In this document: one piece after another, positions 1 to 10,000 of the stretch | How positions within the stretch are numbered: position 1 is the stretch's first letter | How the letters are laid out: every line of letters begins with the position of its first letter | From: Didymodactylos carnosus | Taxonomy: Eukaryota; Rotifera; Eurotatoria; Philodinida; Philodinidae | Assembly: GCA_905250885.1 (NCBI GenBank) | Contig: CAJNOQ010000705.1 | Coordinates: 1 to 42,967, forward strand | DNA length: 42,967 nt | Direction of reading: 5' to 3' | The notes under the pieces: model-generated | Database searches by the model: none | Told to the model about the DNA's origin: nothing | The model's input: the letters and a program-made list of their open reading frames with translations, nothing else | Position numbers and translations under genes: made by a program

Positions 1-215
1 AAAAAGTATCAACATCTAGATAAACGGTTGTTTCTAATCCCCATCAGAATATTATTGACCAAATCACCGCAATAGCATATAATATTATTCTATAATACAA
101 TATTTTCATTTCACTTATAAACACTAGTAGAATTACATGTATATCAACTATAACGGCAATTAAAAGTCTTAGGATTTTGTAATAAATATAAATATAAAAT
201 AAGAATTTGTTATTG

Positions 216-308
216 CGTGCGCAACCTATCCGTGCGCAAGATTCGCCGTGCGCAAGTTTCTCGTGCCCATCTTTCCGTGCGCAAGTTTCGTCGTGCACAT
301 CTTTCGGG
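216..308. repeat. Array of ~16-bp GTGCGCAA-type units
   Basis: About six degenerate units in a row, each starting GTGCGCAA, GTGCCCAT or GTGCACAT and followed by 6-8 variable bases (e.g. GTTTCTC, CTTTCC). Units with CAAGTTT alternate with units with CATCTTT. The block is far richer in GC than the surrounding DNA. It resembles in style the unit clusters at 15228-15330 and 15797-15885. It may be one end of a foldback element whose other end lies outside the window. Confidence 0.7.
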
Positions 309-753
309 ATCCAAAATTATTCTACATTTTCACAAGTCAGCCTAGTAGTATAGTATAAAATATCTGTACTTCAAGATGCTTAAATTTGGTTCTCACTTTC
401 AGAAAATACTAAATTTAATGAACAAAACTTGTGAAAAAAGTCAGCGTAGACTACAGATCGACAGTATGTTCTAGGCACGATGATAGAGTAGTAGTGACAG
501 ATTACTCCGCTCTTTAGCCACTAGCTAAGATCCTTTATATATAGAAACTATTCATCTGAATACACATAAGCAGACTAAAAAGATTTCACGACGTCAAGAT
601 CATGCAGTTGCCATATCATGTGTCCTCTGTTTGTTCATAAAATTTTGTGAAAATTGCAATTACTGCGGCTGGTTGATCATGAAATTTAGACAAAATTTCT
701 CCATGAGTCATTCACAAACATAGAATTTTTCATCGAACTATATTTATTTGTAG
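309..753 (+). other. Gene-free stretch; may hold a 5' exon of the DIPK2 gene
   Basis: No complete gene is visible. On the + strand at about 621-650 one frame reads Cys-x2-Cys-x5-Cys. This is the spacing of the conserved Cys motif (recalled as CPACFGTSxC) near the N-terminus of DIPK2 proteins. A GT at about 649-650 would leave one base, which is the phase needed by the acceptor at 753/754. About 13 residues normally found between the Cys motif and the kinase N-lobe would then be missing, and no start codon is evident. The exon is only a candidate. Confidence 0.25.
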
Positions 754-2302
754 GTTGGCAGAAATGGTCGTTTACAAATAAACATTTTAATATTAAAAAT
801 ATTTATTATGGCAAATATCAATCTCATTCAGTTGTTTTTAAAAAGATGGCACATACGCACGAATGGAAAGAATTTGATGAAAAATCTAAATGTTTACCAA
901 ATAAATGTACAGTAGAAAATCTCGGTTATGAATCAACGATGCCGAATGATCTTCAAATTAAATATGCATTAGCTACAATATTACCATGTCCAAGTATAGA
1001 ATTATTATATTCATTTAAAGATGCGTAAGTAATTTTCGAATGATTGTTAGAGAATAAACGAATAGAAAATTTTTAAATGTATATGGGAAATGATTCACAG
1101 TAGCCTAGAAGAATCCAACATTTTGTAGTAGATAGCTTATAATAAAACGTAAAAAGATTTTTGAAAGGTTTTTTGTAGTGATTTTATTATAAATTTTATA
1201 TACCTGATCAAAACAACAGAAAAAAAAGAGATATACTCTATCCTCATAGATTATTTCTCTAATAAATATTAAACGATTTTTCTTAGAAAGGTTTCTACAA
1301 TCAACTGGCTTAGCCCCGGATGAAGATATGTTGGCTTTATTAACAACATCACACATTAACATAGAACCGATTGTCCTTGCAGTGAGTATCGCTTTCGCAC
1401 TTTGTTAAAAAGGAATTTTTATGGTATATTATAACTGTAGATATTTGGTAGTCATCATTTTCCATTTCCAAAATATTATGGAGCATGTGGACGATTGGCA
1501 ATGGTCAGTTTTGAAGGAAACAATTTGGTTAGCTACATCAATTCACCATTTCCATTTCGCGTATGCTACATTTTTTTAATTTTATTCAGAATTGTCCGGT
1601 TGAAATAAGAAATCTATTTCACCTGCTTATAGGTCCATTTGGTACGTGAACTTTTACAAACAATGTATGACTTGAACAATGCTCATCCAGAATTGATCAT
1701 TTATTATCCGGATATAAATTTAGAGAATTTTGTTTATAATGAAACTGAAAAAAAAGTGAAAGTAATTGACTTGGAATATATTGTTGTTGTTGAAAAACAT
1801 AAAGTAAAAATGCGTATGTAATATATAATTACTCTATATACCTATGAGTATTTGTTTACTTATTTGTTTATATAGAAGAAATCGACGAGAAAACAGAGAG
1901 CAGTATAGTTGAACAAGCAGAATGCGGTGAATCATGTACTGAATATAGTGCCGCAACATTCTGCACCACTTTTATGGAAGATTTCAATATAAAGCAAGGT
2001 AGAGAAAGAATAAAGATAAGAAAGATTTTTTTCAATTAGATTTTTAGATATTTTAGAGTAATCAGAGAAAGTTATTCAATATGTATTCATTTTTTACTTT
2101 TATTCTAGTATGTCGTTACCTATTGGGCTCAATTACGAAACATGACCAGAAAAAAATTTTGCATGATATTCCATTATCATTAGATCATAAATATAACATA
2201 TCACAAACAATCGATCTTTGTGGTAGTACAACATCAACTAAGAAACGTCTCGAAACTTATCATCAACTTTTAACAATATTTGACAGTATACTAATTATTT
2301 AA
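754..2302 (+). CDS. DIPK2: DIPK2-family divergent protein kinase (FAM69/PIP49_C type), 5' end unresolved
   Basis: Six exons join in frame: 754-1024, 1291-1381, 1441-1560, 1633-1813, 1876-1998 and 2109-2302 (stop), all with GT..AG introns. The first acceptor (TTTGTAG, to 753) gives a kinase N-lobe strand ending VVFKK, with the VAIK-type lysine at 840-842, just upstream of the ATG at 846. The third exon has the family signature KYYGACGRL. The fourth has PDINLENF: catalytic Asp at 1711-1713 and Asn five residues later at 1726-1728. It also has VIDLE, with the metal-binding Asp at 1768-1770 in place of DFG. All three catalytic residues are therefore present. The last two exons carry the cysteines and the tail (LHDIPLS..., KKR) typical of human DIPK2A/B (C3orf58/CXorf36). 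Known relatives enter the secretory pathway, but the signal-peptide exon is not seen here. Family call firm; 2A versus 2B cannot be told. Confidence 0.78.
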
Positions 2303-2783
2303 TGCAATTGATGCATAATTACTATATATTTCAAATAAGCTTTGTACTGAAAGCATGATGGATAATAATATAATGACTAGTAACTATAACGATACTATTA
2401 TAATCATTGTTAGAATTTTGCATAGTTGTTTGAAAATTTTCTATTTTGCTAATTTTCTTTTAGTAATACATTAATTAAAGGTCGAAAATACTTTAGATTA
2501 TTACAAGTTGTATGTGTTTTTGCGACTGTTGCCTAATCCTATTAATAAATTATATGCGCTACTATTAACGCCGAAATGGGAGAAAAGAAAGGAATAAGCC
2601 AGTATATCTTATTATGTTCTATTTAAATCCATTTTTTATAAAAAAAAATATCTCTCTCTATATATGGATGACTCGTGTTCATTTGATTATATATAAATAT
2701 TAATCCCTAATAAACTTTGTCATAATACCTATACACAATAACGGAATATAGGTTTGCAACATCATCCTGACAATAGAAAAATA
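2303..2783. other. AT-rich intergenic DNA
   Basis: Presumed 3' UTR and spacer after the DIPK2 gene. AATAAA-like strings occur (e.g. around 2543 and 2690) but no polyadenylation site can be fixed. Nothing coding is visible. Confidence 0.5.
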
Positions 2784-3702
2784 TATCAGGTGGCCCAGAA
2801 TAAATGATCCCCCTCGTATTTTGCTTATAATTTTTTTCTTTTCAATCTTTAGATCTGATTGGTTTTCCAAAATATGTATCATCAAATTCTCTACAAGGCT
2901 TGATCAAACTTATTTCTATAGAAAGTTAAGGAGAAAAATTAAACGGAGAATACTCAACATGATGAAACGAACTAACTTTCTAAGCTATTTTGTTGTACAA
3001 ATTTTAGAATATTTTAAGCAACTCTAAAAATAATGAAACAAAAGTGAAGATATTTTTGAGTACTTTAAAAGGCGATCTTTCTCCTTATGCAGTTCACAAT
3101 TCCTTCAAATCTGAGTGAACAGTGAAAATCTAACATTCCAAAATTCACTTCAAAGTGACTAACATCTGCTATTGTTTGGCAGGTGAATTTATGAAAAAAG
3201 CTTTAAGGTAACTTTCGCCGCTGAATCTGGCACAGGTGTCATTTCTCATCAAAATAAAAAGCAGCCGAGCTAAAAAGGTGCCATTTTGGCTTCGTTATGC
3301 AGCATTTTCCAGGAGCTCCGAATGTACACATTCAAATAGCTGGATTTTGCGAAGAGAAGAAAATTGATGTAAGTCTCAAAGATTAATTTTGCATTTGTGC
3401 ATCTAATACTGGTTGATAGAGCTTTTCAAAGTTTACAAAATATATTTCCTTCTTTTTATCATCCCGCTCAATGAAAGTCGTTGAACAAAACGTTTTTTTG
3501 GCTTAGAAAGTTGGTCCGTTTCATCATGTTGAATATTTTTCGTTTAATTTTTCTCCTTAACTTTCTATAGAAATAAGTTTGATCAAGCCTTGTAGAGAAT
3601 TTGATGGTACATATTTTGGAAAACCAATCAGGTCTAAGGATTGAAAAGAAAAAAATTATAAGCAAAATACGAGGAGGATCATTTATTCTGGGCCGCCCGA
3701 TA
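2784..3702. mobile_element. Foldback / long-TIR MITE, ~0.92 kb, probably at a TA site
   Basis: Two ~200-bp arms (about 2787-2985 and 3501-3697) are inverted copies of each other with scattered mismatches. The outer tips are TCAGGTGGCCCAGAATAAAT on the left and, read from the other strand, TCGGGCGGCCCAGAATAAAT on the right, both beside TA. The GGCCCAGAATAA tip and TA flanks suggest a Tc1/mariner-type non-autonomous element; that assignment is an inference. The ~515-bp centre (2986-3500) codes for nothing I recognise. The small open frames in the arms exist because the arms are copies. Confidence 0.8.
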
Positions 3703-4098
3703 TATGTAAAATCATTCAAAGTTAAATATTAGAGAATAAATAATATGCAAGTAGAATAAAGAAAAAAAAAGAAAAAGCGTTAGTTTTTAACGAAGTCCGT
3801 ATATAGTTGAGCAGTGCGTCATAGAGGAATCAGAAAGAAGAGAAATAAAACTTCTGATTTCTTTAATGGAAAACGTTCAATATATTTACCTTTTCTTTTT
3901 TGAGAAAAATATTTGTCATAATTAAAGCTATAAATATTAATTGAAAATTATTCTAGTTTTAATTATATAAGTAATCTACACTTCTCCTTTATATTCATAA
4001 TATTAATCTTTTTACATTTTCCGGTATAAAATGTGAAGAAACTTTGTATTTCTGAAGGGCTTCTTGTTATTATTTTAGTCGAAAACACAAGTTTTATC
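3703..4098. other. Spacer upstream of the TRPA1 gene
   Basis: AT-rich DNA between the foldback element and the proposed first TRPA1 exon; it should include that gene's promoter and 5' UTR. No motif can be assigned with confidence. Confidence 0.4.
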
Positions 4099-7000
4099 AT
4101 GTCAAAGTCAACAGTGAAAGCGAACATAAAAGTTTCGCCGACCATGACATCTAATCTCACAGTTGATTACTTGCAACAACACAACGATCAAAAAGCCCTG
4201 CTGTCTACTACCATGGATGTAAGGTGGGTCATTCTTTCTTATAGTCAAATAAACGTTAATCGAATGTTTGTACTCACAGCGTAAAAACTAGAGATCCACT
4301 ATGCAGCGTGCTGCAGAAAGACTGGAAAATGGGCTGAGTGAAATATCAGTCAGAGAAAGTTAGACATATCGACAGAAAAATAAAGTTCATTTAGAGTTGT
4401 GGAAAAGTGCTTTTTCGTATTCACTCAATGACCCAATAGATTTTCTATTTTTGACGAGGGGTACCGTCAAAAGTTTAAGAAAAATTTTGAAACTAATATT
4501 ATTTTCCCATGGAAATTTTTTTGCGCCATTTTATTCGAAAAAATTTTCTAAACTTTTGATAATACCCCTCGCCAAAACTAGAAAATCTATTGGATTATCG
4601 AGTATGCTGAATACGAGAAAGCACTTTTCCAGGACTCTAAATGAACTTTATTTTTTCTTCACGGTGATATGACACTCATGTGAGTGTTCTAAAGTGTATG
4701 CAAATTAATCATTTGTACAAATCATTAATATGCATTCAGAGTTTAGACTTTACAAAGAGCAAAGACAACTCCTGTTGTCGTGTTGATTTAGAGACCGCTA
4801 TCGATTAACTGGCTCTTATTATTATTTTTGTTGTGTATATTATACGCTGTACGTTATGTCGGGTGCTAGCAAGTAATTGGACATTGTAGTTCAAACATAC
4901 ATCGAAAAAATAACGCTGGATTAGAAAACGATTTCCAAATCTATATGATTAAAGATAGACAAGTTCGGTTACTTGAAAGTCTAAGAATGTTTTCAAAAAC
5001 TACAACTCCGATTCAGACCTGTGTAAAGTTTTTGGAATTTCAAGTTCACCTTTAAGACTGCCTTGAATCTTGCCTTTCTTCACGAAAAGCTTAACACCAT
5101 CGTTTTGCTTTTTGATTCCTATCAAATGGATAGTAGAAGCCAACTACCTTTCTGAAAGATTAGAGAGTCGTCTGAGTGAAATTAATGGAAAAACCAGTAG
5201 TGTTTAACTACAAAGACTTTAAACCAATGAAAGATACCGTTGTGAAACGTTATAATCGGTGAAGCTACAGTTTCCTAATAGTAAGCAAAGACTTTACTGA
5301 TGGATTACAGATATTTTTTTCGCGAGTTTCTATTTGCTGAACTAGTTATTGAAGCCTAGACATGATTACCAGACATTTAGGCGCGACGACACTTCGGCGT
5401 AACGGCATTTGAGTGCATGTACGATAAAAGCATTCAGTAAGAATGCATTTGTTAAACTATGATGCATAACGATAAAATTTTCTTTATACAAACTTGGTCC
5501 GGCGTGAGAGCTTTTTCTATATTACTCATTCATATCCAACTGTAATCGCTGTTTGTTTAATCTTCATCGATACTCACCCTCACCAGCACCCGCGCCTTTG
5601 AACTTCAACTATCGTTGCGCCCAAATGCCGTGTAATAAATACATTGTGCGCCATTCATTCGACTTAATCGTTCGAGTTTAGGAGAAACAGAAGAGAATCC
5701 TAATTGAGAGAAGAGCTCATAGTTGATTTATCTCTCTGCTAAGTTAGTTGAATACAAAAAGGCTACTTGATGGGACGTACAGTCCAATCTATGTATTCAT
5801 TACACAACACAGGGCTACTGCACTTACATCTAATTTGGATTTTGTCGAGGACTAGAAAAGATTGACACGAAAAATGTAATCGATTTCTCAATGTTTCGTT
5901 ATTCTGTTGAAGAAAGAAAAATTATTACGAAGGACAACGAGTCTAATTCTGCTGATGACACTCAGTATATGCGTATATTATCAGTATCAATAGTATATTG
6001 TTTACAAAATTCTGCTCCGTAACAAGAACGTATGTTCTTGTTTTTTGTACTTCAAATATGCTTCAGAAGGAGCATATGTGGCGTTTTCGAAGAAAGGAAT
6101 AAAATCTCTTTTTTCAGAACTCCCTTGAATTCAAAACATGAAAAAGAACATAAAATTCGATCGTTTTTCACCCATTTACACCGACGTTTTTCAAGTTTTG
6201 CTGAACCGGGACAAAATGCTCACAAACTCGATTTCTCATCAGTTGATCTGACCAAATCAAATGACACATCTCAATTTACGTTGACAGATACTCTTACTTC
6301 ACAAAGTGTCTCAAGTGTGACAAATGCACACAATGAAGACATCTGTTTATTTCGGGATAGTCCATACTACATCGTCAGGGTACGTTGATGTTATGCTCTC
6401 TTATATCTGCTGTAAAATATGAAAGGTACGTTTTGTTTTCGTGATGTTAGATTGCTGGTACGGGTAACGAAGAGGAGTTTGATCGGTTAGTTCATGATGA
6501 TCCTGGAAAACTGAGGATCAGTAACGCCTCTGGGTGTTATGCTATACACAATGCGGCAGCAAGAAATAAAGTGGCAATATTAACAATTATTGCACAATAT
6601 AAAGGAGGTAACTGTGCATCTTTCGAATACTATAGTGTTATTGTTATTCATGTCCTAGATATAAATCTGCCAGATAAAAATAGCTGGACGCCGCTTCATC
6701 ATGCTGTTATACACAGCAGTCTACTTGCAATAGAGTGGCTACTAGATAATGGTGCTGATAGTACAAAGAAAACGATACAAAATGAAGCGCCCATACATTT
6801 CGCCGTTATACACAATCAACTGGCTTCTCTAAAGGTAAAACTTTAAGAACGTTTGTGACGACAGCGAATGATCATTCATCGTCATCCCAAACGTTTTTAA
6901 ATTCATTCTGAAACTTAAAATCTCTTAACAAATAAAGGTAACACTAGTCTTTATACTGAGCAATGCCAAAACTCTTCAATCTCTTTTCAGATTCTACTTT

Positions 7001-10000
7001 CAAAACGTCCAGATGATGTAAATATTGATGGAGATAGAGATGCAACACCATTGCATTATGCTGCATTACATGACAATTTAGAAGCGGCTAGAATTCTGGT
7101 TATTAGCAATGAACTATTGTAACCTTTTCGCTTTCTAAAAAAGATTGTTTTTTTTTCTGTGAAGACGAATCACAAAGCTCTTTTATGTCAAAGAACGCAA
7201 TACGGATTGTTTCCGATTCATATAGCAGCTGCGAATAATTCAAACAAAGTTTTTAGACATCTTTTCGAGATTGGTAAGTATATTTTATACTTTAATAAAA
7301 TGACTCGTTTATTATCATTGTTATATTATTTTCAGCTCACTCACTCGGATACGATTCTGCTGGAATAATGAACTTCTGTGATTTAGAAAATCGTCGTCCA
7401 TTACACTCTGCTGTCATAGGTATCAATTTGTCGAGAATTAATTGTTGATTAAATCAGAAATATTTTCTTTCTTGTAAAAAGGTGGCAACATAGAAGCAAT
7501 TCAGCTTTGTTTAGAAAATGATGCTAAAATAGATGATCAACAGGTAAACGATATTCCAAATTTATAAAAAATAATATTCGTAAGGTATTTCGCAGGACGA
7601 TCTCTCAACTCCAGCTCATTTGGCATGTGCACAAGGTTCACTAGAGTTATTGAAATTAATGTTGGATTGCCAACCGGAATTAAAAGAAAAAGTGATTCAT
7701 ATGAGCGATGTACAAGGCATGACTTGTTTACATAGGTAAAAAGTCAAATCAAATAGAACATAACTCTTCAATTTTTGCAGTAATCATTATTTAGAGCAGC
7801 CATGTTTGATCATGTTGATATCATGGCATATCTATTAGAAATGGTACATCAAAGTTTCTCTATATCTTTTCTCTGATAATGTGGCTACTTATTTTATTTT
7901 CAGAATGCCAATATCAATGCAAGAGACAATCAACGACGAACTCCATTGCTGTTAGCTGCACTAGAAAACTCCTTGACGGCCGTATGTTTCTTACTATCAA
8001 AAAATGCGTCAATTATTGCTCGAGATGTATGCGATCGAAATTTATTACACTTTATCATTATCCAAGGACTCAATTTTGAAGCAATTGAACATGAGTTATT
8101 CAGTAGAAGAGGCTATCATGCTCTATTTGATCAACGAGATGTCGACGGTTTCTATCCGATTCACTATGCAAGTCGAGATGGTCAAGTTACAATGTTAAGA
8201 ATATTAATAAAATATGGATCAAATACTATTATTTACAAGAAAACACATAAACGTCAATCATCTCTTCATTTTGCAGCACAGTATGTAACATAGACTAGTA
8301 ACCAAATTAGTTTATGAATATAATAACAGTATATTTTAGATACGGAAGATATAATACTTGTAAACAATTACTTGATATACCAGGTTTCGAACGTATACTC
8401 AACGAACAGGAACAAACGGGTTTAACGCCGTTGCATTTAAGCTGCCAAAATGGTCATACCAGAGTTGTCCAATTGTTATTGCATAAAGGTGCAATGCTTT
8501 CGAGAAGTTATGATGGTAATAATCCACTTCACGAGGTAAGATGTATTATCAAACAAAAAAGAATTCTAAAAATTTCAATGAAGGCTAAACATGTTTCTAT
8601 TTTTTGTTTTAAGGCTGCAGCAAATGGTCATGTGAATACAGTAAAACTTATTTTACAATCGCATAGTCATTTGAAAAATATTAAAAATTATTTGGGAATG
8701 ACATTATTACATTGTGCTGCCTGTAACGGTCATGTTGACACCGTTGTATTATTATTGTCTAACAATTGTGACTTTGTAACAAATAACAATAACGAGACTT
8801 TTTTTGACATGGCTATCCAGAAAAAACAACGAGAGGTCTGCTTAGCCATTATTGCACATGAGAGGTACATGAAAAATTGACTTGAATATATAAATTTAAT
8901 TTATTGGTTCTAACTGTTTAGATGGCAAGAAGCATTGAATTTATCTTCATCAATATATCGTACACCGTTACTTGGTCTTATCGAAAATCTTCCTGAATGC
9001 GTTCAAGTATTTTTCTTATTTTTAAAAGAAATGTGAAAGCGTTATATGAAATTATTTTCAGAATGTTCTTGATCGTTGTGTATTCCACAGTCATGAAGAC
9101 AGAAACCACAAAGAATATCATGTATATTGTGATTTCGTCATGAAATATAGTTCTACATCGGTTTATGTTTCAGCTCATATATGATTTTCATTTTTTAAAT
9201 TGGACAGACAAACAAGAAATTGAAGGAAAGAAGTATATATACCCGATGTTACCATTAAATGTGGGTATAATTTCACTCATAGAAATCATTAACTCAGTTA
9301 TATATTTTGTATCTAGATGATGGTTAAATTTGGACAAACAGACAATCTTAGTCATCCATTATGTGAAATGCTGTTACGTTACAAATGGTATTTATAATGA
9401 TATAGATCTTTTCAAATTAGACTTATACTTGATAAAATATTATTTAAGGTTATCTTATGGTTTTCCATTACATGTCATTCAATTATGTTTTTATTTATTG
9501 TTTACCGTTACACTATCCTATTTTAGTATTACATTCAACTCGTGCAATCATTTAGATCCATTTTCATTGACAAATACAAAAAATATTTCTTATTGTCCAA
9601 ATCCATTGTTCACATCGTTTAACGAAACAGTTGTAAGTTTTCAAAAGAAATCAGTTTAAAAATTGTGCTTCTAAACAACTTGAAGATTGTTCTTCCGGTT
9701 AACTTTTACCTTTTATATTACTTAGAATTTAAAACAAGTTCTATGTGTTTGGTATATTATCTTCTTTTGCTTCTTGAATATCCTTATTCAAATTATTCAA
9801 TTAATTCGAGAAGTACTATACATTTTCTTTTTTGTTAGGTTTTTTCGAGTTCTATAACTAATTGATCGTTGCTGTTTATTTAAGACTAGAGAATATTTTA
9901 TCGATCTAGAAAATTATATTAAATGGTTTTCATATGTGACAACGTTGATTTTTGTTTTACCATTTTTGTTTAATCAGTCAATGCATTACCAATGGGAAGC

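Noticed and set aside
44..298. 84-codon minus-strand frame with repeated CAR/HDE words
   Set aside because: Translation of the ~16-bp GTGCGCAA array and AT-rich flank; the period is in the DNA, not a protein fold.
846..1028. Separate 60-aa gene starting at ATG 846
   Set aside because: It is the internal part of a kinase exon that opens at 754 and splices at 1024; sequence upstream of the ATG matches the kinase N-lobe.
1105..1362. 85-codon minus-strand frame
   Set aside because: Lies antisense across an intron and the second exon of DIPK2; no homology.
2821..3719. Two open frames coding for similar basic peptides on opposite strands
   Set aside because: They are the mirrored arms of one foldback element, not two genes; kept only as a low-interest observation.
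4397..4672. 91-codon open frame
   Set aside because: It runs through both arms of a MITE hairpin and has no start ATG or known homology.
6032..6066. Hydrophobic start (MFLFFVLQICF) as a signal peptide or true start of TRPA1
   Set aside because: The codons are a pyrimidine tract ending TTCAG, a typical 3' splice site, and TRPA1 proteins have no signal peptide. Phase fits an upstream exon at 4099-4223.
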